From contig CAKUWY010000005.1 in NCBI GenBank assembly GCA_934699585.1, positions 1 to 64,000 of the forward strand: a DNA stretch of 64,000 bases. Reading direction: 5' to 3'. The translations under genes were made by a program, and so were the position numbers. This document shows, one piece after another, positions 34,666 to 44,433 of this stretch. The notes beneath the pieces are model-generated. The model worked only from the letters and a program-made list of their open reading frames with translations, searched no databases and was not told the origin of the DNA. The stretch comes from an uncultured Fibrobacter sp. Lineage in GTDB: Bacteria; Fibrobacterota; Fibrobacteria; Fibrobacterales; Fibrobacteraceae. Numbering within the stretch: the stretch's first letter is position 1; each line of letters starts with the position of its first letter.

Positions 34666-35416
34666 CCTCACTTTGTTTTCGGCATTTATCCTATTTATCG
34701 TCTCCCTGCCGATGATTTTTGTAGATAGGTATCTGCCACAAAGCCAGCATCCATGGCAATTGCAGCCTTTCGGGAATGATTCCCTATCGTCCTTTTATAA
34801 AAGCAATTACCTGGTTATCGGCGACACGGCCCTGATGGAATTTTTGCAAGATGGTTCTAAGACTACGGTGAATGTTCTGGTTGATGGATGGGGAGTCCCC
34901 TACGACGAAGATTTACTTGTGCAAGATTTCGAACTATTCAAGGAAAATTCTGCCAAATACGCAATCCACAATAGAATGTTTGGTTTTACGGCTATTGTTG
35001 AAAGTGGTGAATTCGGCAAGAATTTTACTGAAGGTGTTTTCATATCTAACGGAGACTCCACGGCTTGTAAGAAAAAGCAACAGAATATAAAGCGATATTT
35101 TTCTGATTTTCGGTGCTTTGAAGGTTTCGAAGATGGGCAAATAGTTTCAGTATTGGACTCTCTGTTGGCTGATGGCTCGTGGAAGCGGGTTGGATGGACG
35201 ACATACGGAACTAGAGAAGGGAACAGGGAAAAACTTCATCTACTGCTTGATAATCTATCTCAATTAGCCAAGCGGTATCCACAGGTGCAGTTTATTGTTC
35301 AGGGAACACACCGGCCGATTTTGGGAGCACCGGAAGTCAAGCGGAAATACCTTGCCCCGTGGGTACCTGCCGTATTTTTGAATAGTTCTTTTGTTGGGCC
35401 GTCCGATAATTTTTAA
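34646..35416 (+). CDS. Membrane-anchored periplasmic protein, alkaline-phosphatase-fold-like, paralogue 1
   Basis: 256 residues: one N-terminal membrane anchor, then a soluble domain. Motifs shared with 38016-38768 are VLVDGWGVPYDEDLL, a conserved Thr in RMFGFTAIVESGEF, and VQGTHRPILGAPE with WVPAVFLN at the end. The order resembles the metal-site Asp, Thr nucleophile and late His of alkaline-phosphatase-superfamily transferases, but this is weak. It overlaps the GT-C-like gene by 20 nt, so the two probably act together. Confidence 0.45.
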   Translation: MNKKFLNLTLFSAFILFIVSLPMIFVDRYLPQSQHPWQLQPFGNDSLSSFYKSNYLVIGDTALMEFLQDGSKTTVNVLVDGWGVPYDEDLLVQDFELFKENSAKYAIHNRMFGFTAIVESGEFGKNFTEGVFISNGDSTACKKKQQNIKRYFSDFRCFEGFEDGQIVSVLDSLLADGSWKRVGWTTYGTREGNREKLHLLLDNLSQLAKRYPQVQFIVQGTHRPILGAPEVKRKYLAPWVPAVFLNSSFVGPSDNF

Positions 35417-35471
35417 AATTGAGTGACAATGCCATAAAGGCATAGCCAGGGCTGCGTACATTGCTTTTGGG

Positions 35472-35822
35472 GCCATATACTACATCAATATGCAGGATGC
35501 ATATGCTGTGGAAGCCCAGGCAATTGGAACATGGAACCAGATTGGATACACGGGTCCTGGTTCTAACACATCGGGTTCCGCAAAATCCAACGTCTTTAAT
35601 TATTCAGAAGGGTCTGACGCACCTCAGTGGATAGCCAGCCCATCGCAAAAATTGAATGAATGCGCAAAAGATCAGGCTAACGCATGGACTCTCAGTGCGG
35701 AAGCTTCCTCTAACAATGCTACGACTGGGCACTATGATATCAAGTACACCACCGGTGGCGAAGACGATTGTCTGGGATTGACTCCCGCCTTTGCGCAATT
35801 GGTTTCCGGTCGTAATCAGTAA
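35472..35822 (+). pseudogene. Silent pilin cassette (no signal or N-terminal helix), direct
   Basis: From TACATCAATATGCAGGATGC onward it encodes the pilin body (MQDAYAVEAQAIGTWNQIGY, TGPGSN) with a different variable region and the CLGLTPAF end with two cysteines. There is no prepilin signal or hydrophobic helix; the frame upstream is closed by TGA at 35424. No start signal is apparent. It looks like a donor cassette for gene conversion into the complete pilin, not a working gene. Confidence 0.75.
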
Positions 35823-35896
35823 TTTATCGGAATTCTAAAATCAAAATAAGGACGGACCCTTTGGCCCGCCCTTATTTCATATACATAATGTACTGA

Positions 35897-36268
35897 TTAC
35901 GATCCAGCAGTGCTGCGGCCGTCGGTCAGTTTATCGAACGCAGGAGTCAGCCCCCTACATTCAGCGTCACCGAAAGCCTTATATGCAACGTTGGCCTGTC
36001 CATCATTTGTTTGGTCGAGATATGCAGAAAGTTTCCAACTCATACTAGCGGTACAATCGTTCAGTTTGGTCAAAGGAGTGGCAATCCAATTTCCATTGGC
36101 TTGGGTGTCTTCCGCATACCCAAACACGGCAGACTTGGCCGTACCGAAACTATTACTGCCTGGACCGGTATAACCAATCTGCATCCAAGAGCCAATAGCG
36201 TCGCCCTTTTCAACCACGTAGGCATCCTGCATATTGATGTAGGTTCCTGCGGAATTTACCGAAATCGC
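35897..36268 (-). pseudogene. Silent pilin cassette, inverted
   Basis: On the minus strand it begins with SAGTYINMQDAYVVEKGDAI and keeps GYTGPGSN and a final CRGLTPAFDKL; the variable middle differs from both other pilins. It lacks signal and helix. It lies tail-to-tail with the direct cassette, 74 nt apart, and its truncated 5' end abuts GT-C-like paralogue 2. Confidence 0.75.
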
Positions 36269-36330
36269 CCTATTTTACAGGATTGTCTTACAAAAGCATT
36301 CACCAAGTATTTTTTTACTAACTTTTTCTC

Positions 36331-38019
36331 ATGCTCCGCCGCACTCCCCTATTTTTAGCATTACTGCTAAACCTGTTCTTTCTAGCCCTGTACTTCGCCT
36401 TTGGCATCGTCCGGCATGGCTCGCTAGATGATTATTTCATGTCCAGCGTCTTGACCGGGGCATACGGAGGAGCATACGACGTCCATACCTACTTCGTCGG
36501 TTCGGCATGCGGTTACTTTTTAAAGCCTTTTTACTGGCTGTTCCCTAAAGTGGGCTGGTATTTCATTGCCGAACTGGTCGGCACCTTCGCCGCATTCACG
36601 ACATTCACCTACTTTTTAATCCAGCGAATGGGAACAAAAATGGGAGCCGCACTATCCACCCTGTTGCTTGCATCTCTCACCCCGGATTTCTACTTTCAAC
36701 TGAGTTTTACCCAGTGCGCCACCATCTACACGGCTGCGGGAATCCTTTCTTTCTTTTTCGCACAGGGTAAAAAGCGATTCCTTGTATTGGGTTCACTATT
36801 TCTCATCGCGGGTAGCACCATGCGTTGGGAAGGATTCTTGCTGGGCATGCCCTACCTGGCAATTTACCTGGTTGTCCAGACCTTTATCAAAAAGACAGGA
36901 CGCAGGGCAGGCATCATCGCCCTCGCAATTTGCCTTGCCGCATTATACGGGCTACACACCTTCGACAAAACTCTCTATTCCAGCGGCGACTACAAATACT
37001 ATGCCGATTATCAGCCCGTCCGAGCCTACTTTGGCGACGGGGCGTTCTACGATAGGGAATCCACATTCGATGAACTGCAGGAAAGGGGAATGAGCGGCCC
37101 CGATTTCAGGCTGCTCAAGAACTGGATGTTCTATGATACTGAAGTCTTCTCCAGAGACAGTCTCCTCCCCATTATCGATGTAGCAAAGAACAACCTGTAT
37201 TCTCCAAACCCATCAAGGATGCCCGTAGCCTTTTTTATGGCCGTTTCCAGACAACTGACCCGCAGTCTAGGCTGGTGCTGGGCCATATTCTGCATATTCC
37301 TGTTACTAGCAAAATCAAGGCTTTCAAATTTGTACCCATGGGCATCGCTAGGAATCATCGGTATTTCCATAGGTTACCTGCTATTGGTTAATCGATTGGC
37401 ATATCATGTAGAATCAGGCATCTGGCTATATGCCACCGTATGCGGAATTTTCTTCATGTCGGCAGACATTCTTGATTCGAATAGATTCATAATAAAATGG
37501 AACAAAGTGATTCCACTGCTCTTAATCGCCCTCGCCGCATTCTTCGCCTATTTCGGCATAGGGGAGCAGGGAACGTTGAAAAAAAATTGGAATCTGATTG
37601 AACACGAGCAAGTCCCCGCCAACTGGCAAGACTTTCTAAAATACGCAAACAGCCACCAGAACGACGTATTCCTGCTTTCCTTCGAAAAATACAAGAGTTT
37701 GGGAACATTCAGGAATCCCCCTTACAAAGCCATCGAACCCGGTAGCTGGAACAACATATTCTCCTGGGGGTACTGGAACATCCACCTGCCCGCCATGAAA
37801 CAGGAATTCAAAAAAAGAGGTGTTGATAACCCCATCCACGATATAATTCATGACAATGTTTACCTGGCAGAAGACAACAACCAACCATCCTTACAAGATT
37901 TTTACAGGCGACATTACCATGATTCCCTATGGGTCGACACGGTCAAGGAGTTCGGCGACCTGATGCTGCTCAAATACCATTCTACGAACCTGCAACCAGG
38001 TGAAGGAGACGCCCTATGA
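36331..38019 (+). CDS. Polytopic GT-C-like membrane protein, paralogue 2
   Basis: 562 residues, same layout as paralogue 1: SLDDYFMSSVLTGAYGG in the first outer loop, YQPVRAYFGDGAFYD in the middle, and EPGSWNNIFSWGYWNIHLPA in the soluble tail. Ten to eleven membrane segments. Higher GC than paralogue 1, so the copies have separate histories. ATGA overlap with the next gene. Confidence 0.6.
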   Translation: MLRRTPLFLALLLNLFFLALYFAFGIVRHGSLDDYFMSSVLTGAYGGAYDVHTYFVGSACGYFLKPFYWLFPKVGWYFIAELVGTFAAFTTFTYFLIQRMGTKMGAALSTLLLASLTPDFYFQLSFTQCATIYTAAGILSFFFAQGKKRFLVLGSLFLIAGSTMRWEGFLLGMPYLAIYLVVQTFIKKTGRRAGIIALAICLAALYGLHTFDKTLYSSGDYKYYADYQPVRAYFGDGAFYDRESTFDELQERGMSGPDFRLLKNWMFYDTEVFSRDSLLPIIDVAKNNLYSPNPSRMPVAFFMAVSRQLTRSLGWCWAIFCIFLLLAKSRLSNLYPWASLGIIGISIGYLLLVNRLAYHVESGIWLYATVCGIFFMSADILDSNRFIIKWNKVIPLLLIALAAFFAYFGIGEQGTLKKNWNLIEHEQVPANWQDFLKYANSHQNDVFLLSFEKYKSLGTFRNPPYKAIEPGSWNNIFSWGYWNIHLPAMKQEFKKRGVDNPIHDIIHDNVYLAEDNNQPSLQDFYRRHYHDSLWVDTVKEFGDLMLLKYHSTNLQPGEGDAL

Positions 38020-38768
38020 GCAAGTGGCAGCGAATCAACCTGGTGGCATTTCTTGTATTGATATTTGTGACCGTCTCTCTCATTTATGTTTTGGGAAGGG
38101 CTAGTTTTTCAGCACCATTTGGCAAGCCCTGGCACTTACTGCCAGCGGTTCACGAAGACTCCCTTTCAACGACCTACAAAGACACCTACCAGATAATGGG
38201 CAAGACTCCCCTACGGGCCACGCTGTTAGACAGTGCGAGAACAAATGTATTCATCCTGGTAGATGCCTGGGGAGTCCCCGTTGACGAAAACATCTTGTCC
38301 GACGACTTCAAAGTCCTAGAAAGCATTCCCCACAAATTCGCCCTACACCGCAGACTAGCCAATTATACCAGCCATGCGGAACACGCCGAATTCCGAAACA
38401 ACTTCGCAAGCAATATTTTTCTGTTCGGTGGAGATTCCCTGCAATTTAACCGCACAGATTACATTTTTGAAATTGGATTTCAACAAGCCATCTATTGTCA
38501 GAGTTACCCAAACAATATGCTGATTGACAAAATCGACTCTATACTCACCGAACCAGAACACCCTCATTTTATCGCCTGGACCGCACTGGCGTCAACGGTC
38601 GGCGACCAAAATGAAATCCGCCAAGTTCTTGGGCAAATCGCCAATTTGGCAAAAAGACACCCCGAAGTCCGCTTTGTTGTTCAAGGAACACATCGTCCCG
38701 TCCTTTGCGGGCCAGAAACCAGGAATTCCTACAAGGCACACTGGGTACCCGTGGCGGTACTGAATTAG
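38016..38768 (+). CDS. Membrane-anchored periplasmic protein, paralogue 2
   Basis: 250 residues with one N-terminal membrane segment. Shared motifs: VFILVDAWGVPVDENIL, RLANYTSHAEHAEFRNNF (conserved Thr, a possible nucleophile), and VQGTHRPVLCGPE with HWVPVAVLN at the end. It pairs with GT-C-like paralogue 2 exactly as the first copy does with paralogue 1. Proposed to be an envelope enzyme of the alkaline-phosphatase type; unproven. Confidence 0.45.
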   Translation: MSKWQRINLVAFLVLIFVTVSLIYVLGRASFSAPFGKPWHLLPAVHEDSLSTTYKDTYQIMGKTPLRATLLDSARTNVFILVDAWGVPVDENILSDDFKVLESIPHKFALHRRLANYTSHAEHAEFRNNFASNIFLFGGDSLQFNRTDYIFEIGFQQAIYCQSYPNNMLIDKIDSILTEPEHPHFIAWTALASTVGDQNEIRQVLGQIANLAKRHPEVRFVVQGTHRPVLCGPETRNSYKAHWVPVAVLN

Positions 38769-38781
38769 CAAGGGCCGATAT

Positions 38782-40485
38782 ATGGAAGAAGATAGAAGCC
38801 ATCTCTGCATTATAGCGGCTCTTGCAGTCAACGTTTTCTATCTGGTTATCTGCTTTGCCTTTTGCGGCAAACCCTATTTTGGTGCAGTTGATGACTATTT
38901 TATGGCAAGGACTCTCGAAGGAGTATTTGGAGACTCCTACAACGTCCACTTGACCTTTGTCAATGTCCTGTACGGGTATTTCCTACTTCCCCTTTACCAT
39001 CTATTCCCTAAAGCTGGGTGGTATTACATAGGCGAAATCGCCGAAGTCTTTGTTTCTTTTTCCGTCATATCATTTGTCCTTATAAAAAAACTGGGGATGC
39101 GATGGGGAATTGTCCTGTCTCTATTATTTACACTCTTTTTTGCCAGGGATTTCTACCTAACCGTACAATTCACACTGTGCGCCGCCATACTGGGTGCATC
39201 GGGCATGCTTTTGTCTTTATACGGAATTGGTTCGCAACGGCACAAAAAACGAATTGTTCTTTTGGGAATCCTTCTGATGCTTTGGAGTGCGATTATGCGT
39301 AATGCCGCATTCTTAATGGGATTGCCTTTTTTTCTATGTGCCTTGTTGTTCCAAATAAAAAACTGTTATACCAACAAACGTCTTTTGATGGTCGCCACAC
39401 TAGCCACATTAGTCGGTCTTTATGGCATTGATAAACTCAATCAGGCTCACTACACCGCTCCAGAATACCACAAATACATGGAGTTCCAACCCCCAAGGTC
39501 TGTCTTAGGGGATGAAAAGAACTACGACAAGGATTTACTCTGCACCGAATTAGAGAAACAGATTTTTTCTTGTGCCGACTACCGTCTATTAAATAATTGG
39601 ACCTTTTATGATACCGAGATTTTCGCCATTGACACCTTAAAAAGAATTGCGCAAGAAATAGAGGCCAAAACATATCCAGTCCAATGGAAGGCTTTGGCAA
39701 GCTACATTCTAGACCAAATAGAGTTGTCCTCCAACAAACCTGGATTGTGGGCGTTTTTCTTTTTCAGTTTCATTCTATTTATATCCAAAGGAGGTAAACC
39801 CAACATCTCCGGAGCAAACCTTTTGGTGATGCTCGTTCTTATGACGTATCTTTTGTGCAGGCAGCGGTTCGTCTATCGCGTCGAAGCCGGACTATGGCTT
39901 TATGCAACCACACTACTCATCCCATACATGGGAAAACTGCGAAATATTTCCGTAAAACATTTTAGCGCCATAGTCGCAATGCTTGCCATTACCACGATTT
40001 CTCTTTTTGCATATACCGGAACACATGTCCGATCTGTACAGAATGGACTAATGTGGGATACAGTACTCATAACAAAATCGGCTGTTCCCAAACACAAAGC
40101 ATTGTTTGATTACATCCATTCAACGCCAGATGACTACGTCTTTTTGGCCGATTTTGCAACATACAAGCGGTTCAATTATTACAAAAAACCTCCATACCTA
40201 TCTGAACCCATTGGAAGTTGGAAAAAAATTGTTCCACTTGGGTACTGGACTACTTATTTCCCGGACATTGAGACTCATCTACACAAAAACGGCATATCCA
40301 ACCCTATCCACGATATTATAAAAAGCAATGTATTTGTGCTAAACGACAGCGGTTTGGTTGATTTTTTGCAACGGCACTACTACGACAGCGTCAGTGTTAA
40401 TGTTGTCAAAAAATTTGACAACATTAAGGTGCTGAAATATTCAGAAATTCACGCCATTCACTTCGCAGACCTTGGCTCATTGTAA
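38782..40485 (+). CDS. Polytopic GT-C-like membrane protein, paralogue 3
   Basis: 567 residues, more diverged: AVDDYFMARTLEGVFGD in the first loop and PIGSWKKIVPLGYWTTYFPD in the tail. Similar membrane topology. It starts 13 nt after the second periplasmic gene and has no partner of its own. More AT-rich than paralogue 2. Confidence 0.55.
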   Translation: MEEDRSHLCIIAALAVNVFYLVICFAFCGKPYFGAVDDYFMARTLEGVFGDSYNVHLTFVNVLYGYFLLPLYHLFPKAGWYYIGEIAEVFVSFSVISFVLIKKLGMRWGIVLSLLFTLFFARDFYLTVQFTLCAAILGASGMLLSLYGIGSQRHKKRIVLLGILLMLWSAIMRNAAFLMGLPFFLCALLFQIKNCYTNKRLLMVATLATLVGLYGIDKLNQAHYTAPEYHKYMEFQPPRSVLGDEKNYDKDLLCTELEKQIFSCADYRLLNNWTFYDTEIFAIDTLKRIAQEIEAKTYPVQWKALASYILDQIELSSNKPGLWAFFFFSFILFISKGGKPNISGANLLVMLVLMTYLLCRQRFVYRVEAGLWLYATTLLIPYMGKLRNISVKHFSAIVAMLAITTISLFAYTGTHVRSVQNGLMWDTVLITKSAVPKHKALFDYIHSTPDDYVFLADFATYKRFNYYKKPPYLSEPIGSWKKIVPLGYWTTYFPDIETHLHKNGISNPIHDIIKSNVFVLNDSGLVDFLQRHYYDSVSVNVVKKFDNIKVLKYSEIHAIHFADLGSL

Positions 40486-41041
40486 ATTAGAGCAGGCGAT
40501 ATGTCGTTTACAAATAGGTTCAAGTTAGCCAATCATACCTCGTCTATCGCCCTTTTTCATTGGCAGAAACTTCATGGGCTACATTTGACGGAGCCCATTA
40601 AGTAACTTGTTACATAATCGCATAATCTGGTTTTACCTTGGTGGTGGTGAAGAACAGTTGTCATTTTGGAGCCACAGGCTGCCATGCGAAAATTGCCGCT
40701 GAAAAGAGCATGCTTTACGTCGCGTTTAGCAACGTGAACCGGTTTATGGTCACCCATGGCAAAAGTACCCAGTGGTGGAACAAAAGCCTTTCGCTTGGGT
40801 AGCACTAACGTCAGCGGTTACCAATAAATCAACCAGATTCTTGAATAGATTCTGATTTGGCCCCGAAGTTTGTTTTGTGGTGTAAGGGACACATCGTATT
40901 GACCTATGACGGTTCAAAGTACGGATTTTTTATCACTGGATTCTCGTAGCCATTTTAAACCAAAAAGAATCACAAAAAAAACAATTTAATCAATATAACA
41001 GACACCCAATCTCTTCTTTTTTGTGTATATTTATAGTAGAT
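40486..41041. other. Gene-poor region, possibly decayed coding DNA
   Basis: No intact gene. The plus strand holds a frame fragment ([20 protein letters not shown], then [20 protein letters not shown]) and a later one (GHIVLTYDGSKYGFFITGFS), the look of a broken protein gene I cannot name. A TATATT box at 41026-41031 precedes the next gene. Confidence 0.35.
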
Positions 41042-41596
41042 ATGGTTTACCCGGAAGTGATACATGGAATGTTTGTCGATTTGCGAAGCATCACGCTTGA
41101 TGATGCCGAGTTTTCGTACAATATCCGTGCCGACAAACGAAACCGCGACACCGTGGGTCAACTGGCACCATCGCTCGAAGCCCAGAAGGATTTTATCCGC
41201 TGGCAAATGCAGGAACCGAACGACTACTATTTTGTGGTGCTGAATAAAAAGGGTGAACGGATTGGGCTTTACGGCGTTTACGATATCCATGACGGCATGG
41301 CGGAAGTCGGCAGAGAAGTGAATGTAGGTGAACCGACTGAAATTATGGAAGTTTGGTTGTTGATGCGTGAATTTTGTAAAGACGTTCTCCATATAACAAA
41401 AACTTGTTCTGTAATTTACGCTAACAATCACAAACATATCAGTGACGCTATAAAACTAGGTGCACAATACAAAAAAAATGTAACTAGAAATGATAGAGAA
41501 TCTGTATATTTTGAACAAGACCTGCTTGTTGTGCCGGACGCGTTTTTGAGAATAAAAAAAATACTATGTAAGCTTTATAAAAGTAATTGTCAATAA
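41042..41596 (+). CDS. GNAT-like acetyltransferase
   Basis: 184 residues. Early segment VDLRSITLDDAEFSYNIRAD and a central YYFVVLNKKGERIGLYGVYD fit a GNAT N-terminal fold; the acetyl-CoA loop is poorly conserved, and NNHKHISDAIKLGAQYKKNV is like a late GNAT helix. ATG 41042 follows TATATT by 10 nt; ATG 41069 is an alternative. First gene of the acyl operon. It may transfer the acyl group made by the operon to a sugar amine. Confidence 0.6.
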   Translation: MVYPEVIHGMFVDLRSITLDDAEFSYNIRADKRNRDTVGQLAPSLEAQKDFIRWQMQEPNDYYFVVLNKKGERIGLYGVYDIHDGMAEVGREVNVGEPTEIMEVWLLMREFCKDVLHITKTCSVIYANNHKHISDAIKLGAQYKKNVTRNDRESVYFEQDLLVVPDAFLRIKKILCKLYKSNCQ

Positions 41597-41606
41597 GGAG
41601 TAGTTT

Positions 41607-41828
41607 ATGACAGATGAAAAGAAGATTGCATTAATCGCTGACGTGATGGAGGTTGATGAAACTGAGCTGACGTCTCAAACTGTCTTGAGTGATTTAGATG
41701 CCTGGGACTCAATTGCGGTTTTGTCTTTCATTGCGATGATGGATGACGAGTTCCATAAGATTGTTAAGGGGGCCGTTGTTAAGTCGCAAAATACGGTTGG
41801 TGATTTGATGAAATTGATGGAAGAATAA
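41607..41828 (+). CDS. Acyl carrier protein
   Basis: 73 residues. The phosphopantetheine site is LDAWDSIAVLSFIAMMDDEF with Ser near residue 37. Divergent from the housekeeping ACP, whose motif is DSLDxVE. It probably carries the starter or growing chain of the operon. Confidence 0.85.
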   Translation: MTDEKKIALIADVMEVDETELTSQTVLSDLDAWDSIAVLSFIAMMDDEFHKIVKGAVVKSQNTVGDLMKLMEE

Positions 41829-41831
41829 GAT

Positions 41832-42575
41832 TTGCTGACAGGAAAAAAAATTTTAGTAACAGGAGCATCTTCTGGTATAGGAAGAGCGTGCTCGATTTGT
41901 TTTTCAAAAATAGGGGCGCAGATTGTACTTGTTGGTCGAAACCTTGATCGGCTTCAAGAAACAAAATCTCAAATGGCAGGCGACAAGCATCTTGTTGTTC
42001 AGGCTGATCTAGAAAACAGTGCGGAAATTGCTGCTGTATTTGAAAAATGCATGGCAGATAATGTGAAATTGGATGGTTTAGTTCATTGTGCGGGAATCCC
42101 GTATGTGTTTCCATTAAAGGTTTTAACTAAAGAGCGCCTTGAATATGTAATGAATGTTAATTTCTACTCATACGTAGAATTGTGTCGGTATTTTGTAAAG
42201 AAGCAATTTAGCAATGATAATTCTAGCATTGTTGGAATTTCTTCTGGTGCGGCGGCACATCCTGGTCCATATGAATTAGGTTATGTTGCGTCAAAAGCGG
42301 CGATGGAAGCGTCGACAAAGGTTATTGCGCAGGAATATGGAAAAAGAAGAATCCGGGCTAATTGTATAGAACCGGCTCTTGTGAAGACAGAACTTGTAAA
42401 ATCGGTTGTTTCCGAGTTGCATAATGATTCTTTGATTCAGGAACAGGTTGATAAAAGTGTTTTTGGATGGATAAAACCGGAAGAAATTGCGAATGTTTGT
42501 GCTTTTTTGTTGAGCGACAAATCCATTCCAATGACGGGTAAAATAGTAGAAGTTGATTCTAGGTTTGCGTATTAA
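41832..42575 (+). CDS. SDR-family oxidoreductase 1 (FabG-like)
   Basis: 247 residues from a TTG at 41832. Rossmann motif ILVTGASSGIGRA, LVHCAGIPYVFPLKVL, catalytic Ser in GISSGAAAH and YVASK. Fits a 3-ketoacyl-ACP reductase. Two more SDR genes in the operon share the same HCAGIP-type segment, so they look like duplicates that have diverged. Confidence 0.85.
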   Translation: MLTGKKILVTGASSGIGRACSICFSKIGAQIVLVGRNLDRLQETKSQMAGDKHLVVQADLENSAEIAAVFEKCMADNVKLDGLVHCAGIPYVFPLKVLTKERLEYVMNVNFYSYVELCRYFVKKQFSNDNSSIVGISSGAAAHPGPYELGYVASKAAMEASTKVIAQEYGKRRIRANCIEPALVKTELVKSVVSELHNDSLIQEQVDKSVFGWIKPEEIANVCAFLLSDKSIPMTGKIVEVDSRFAY

Positions 42576-42594
42576 TCTTTGATTGGAGATAATA

Positions 42595-43650
42595 ATGTCC
42601 TCTTCGTGCATTTCAGATGTTGCTATATCGGGTGTGTCTTGTGCTGTACCGACACATATAGATAAACTTGCACAATTTGATGGCGACAAAGATAAGATTG
42701 AAAGATTTGTAAAAACGACTGGAATCAGTGAACGGCGTTTAGCGCATTCATTACAAACGTGTTCTGATTTATGCAAGGTTGCTGCCGAAAAACTTATTGT
42801 CCATAAAAAATATGAGAGAAATAGTTTTGACGGCTTAATTTTTGTTTCTCAAAGTGCGGACTATCATCAGCCGGCGACGGCGCATGTTTTGCAGCATAGG
42901 CTGGGCTTTTCTGTTGATTGTGCTTGCCTTGATATAAGTCTAGGTTGTTCGGGCTTTAACTATGGGGTAAGCGTTGCTGCATCAATGATTCATGCAGGGA
43001 TTTTTAAGCGGGTTTTATTGTGTTGTGGGGAAACGCATCTCTCTGCTGTGCAAGAAAAATGGGACTATTCAAGCGGCTCTTTATTTGGACATGCAGGGAC
43101 CGCGATAATAATAGAGAAAGGCAACGGCAGAATTCGGACCTTGTTGAAATCCTTTGGCGATGATTATAGCGCAATTATAATGCCTGGAGTTGCGGAAAGA
43201 ATAAAAGTAAATGTTCAAAATCCAAATGTAAAACAAATAGGGCCTCACATGGATGGTGATGCTGTGTTTGAGTTTTCTATAACACGAGTCCCCGAAGCGT
43301 TCAAACAATTTTTTGAACTATATGGCGGTTGCATAGATGACTATGATCATTGTGTATTCCACCAGGCTAATTTGTTTATTTTAAAGCACATATGCAAGAA
43401 GATAAAATTGAATCCCGAAAAAATGCCGATTTCAATTGACCGTTATGGAAATACAAGTAGTGCCAGCATTCCTTTGACAATTTCAGATCTTATAAAAAAA
43501 GGTATAAAAAAAGACAGATTGAATCTTATAACATGCGGCTTTGGAATAGGGTTGTCTTTGGGTGTGACGGACTTCGAAATTGAGAGTAAAGACATTTTAC
43601 CAATAGTAGAGACTGATGATTATTTTAAAGAGGCGTATTTGGGTGAGTGA
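42595..43650 (+). CDS. KAS III-like 3-oxoacyl-ACP synthase 1
   Basis: 351 residues from the ATG at 42595 with GGAG upstream. Thiolase-fold catalytic triad as in FabH: Cys in LDISLGCSGFNYG, His in CVFHQANLF and Asn in YGNTSSASIP. It condenses an acyl primer with malonyl-ACP, or transfers an acyl group. Placed after the first ACP and reductase. Confidence 0.88.
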   Translation: MSSSCISDVAISGVSCAVPTHIDKLAQFDGDKDKIERFVKTTGISERRLAHSLQTCSDLCKVAAEKLIVHKKYERNSFDGLIFVSQSADYHQPATAHVLQHRLGFSVDCACLDISLGCSGFNYGVSVAASMIHAGIFKRVLLCCGETHLSAVQEKWDYSSGSLFGHAGTAIIIEKGNGRIRTLLKSFGDDYSAIIMPGVAERIKVNVQNPNVKQIGPHMDGDAVFEFSITRVPEAFKQFFELYGGCIDDYDHCVFHQANLFILKHICKKIKLNPEKMPISIDRYGNTSSASIPLTISDLIKKGIKKDRLNLITCGFGIGLSLGVTDFEIESKDILPIVETDDYFKEAYLGE

Positions 43651-43657
43651 TTGAATT

Positions 43658-44422
43658 ATGGTGAATCTAGTCAATCTTGAAAAGAAAAACATTATAATAA
43701 CGGGCGCCGCGTCGGGGATAGGTAAGGCCTGTGCAAAATTGTTCTCAGAACTGGGCGCGTCACTGCTATTACTGGATGTGAATGAATCCGCATTACTTGA
43801 TTTCAGCAAAACGTTGTCAAGCAAAGTTGTTTGCAGGGTTCTTGATCTTACTGATTTTGAAGCTCTGAAAAACAATGTAGTAGCCGCCAAAGAGGAACTT
43901 GGAACTCCCTATACGGGTTTTGTCCATTGTGCAGGAATCCCCTCAGTTGTTCCGTTGAGAGTACTATCTAACAGCCAATATGAAAAAGTTCAAAAAATAA
44001 ATGTTCAAGCAGGATTAAACCTTGCGAAAATTTTTTCCAACAGATCCTGCTATGACAAAGAACAGCAAGGATCTATTGTTTTTATTTCCTCTGTTTATGG
44101 GATTGTTGGCTCGGCAGCAAATGTTGCATATTCAATGAGTAAAGCCGCCGTAATAGGTATGACGAAGTCTCTTGCAGTTGAATTGTCTCCAAAAAACATC
44201 CGGGTAAATTGTGTCGCACCTGGTTTTATTAAGACGAATATGGCGAACGATGTGTCTGTTATGTTTGAGTCACAATACGAAAACAAAATAGAGTCTATGC
44301 ATTTGCTTGGTTGGGGCGAACCGATTGATGTGGCGAATAGTATAGCTTTTTTATTGTCAGACGCGGCAAAATGGATAACAGGTTCTGTTTTTAATGTTGA
44401 TGGTGGTTTTACCGCACAATAA
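43658..44422 (+). CDS. SDR-family oxidoreductase 2
   Basis: 254 residues: IIITGAASGIGKACAK, FVHCAGIPSVVPLRVL, SSVYGIVGSAANVAYSMSK with the Tyr-Lys pair, NCVAPGFIKTNMA, and WITGSVFNVDGG at the end. The most FabG-like of the three reductases. Confidence 0.88.
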   Translation: MVNLVNLEKKNIIITGAASGIGKACAKLFSELGASLLLLDVNESALLDFSKTLSSKVVCRVLDLTDFEALKNNVVAAKEELGTPYTGFVHCAGIPSVVPLRVLSNSQYEKVQKINVQAGLNLAKIFSNRSCYDKEQQGSIVFISSVYGIVGSAANVAYSMSKAAVIGMTKSLAVELSPKNIRVNCVAPGFIKTNMANDVSVMFESQYENKIESMHLLGWGEPIDVANSIAFLLSDAAKWITGSVFNVDGGFTAQ

Positions 44423-44433
44423 AGGGCGCTTAT

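Noticed and set aside
32500..36300. Pilin repeats as a tandem of working pilin genes
   Set aside because: Only the first has a prepilin signal and helix; the other two have no start and one is inverted.
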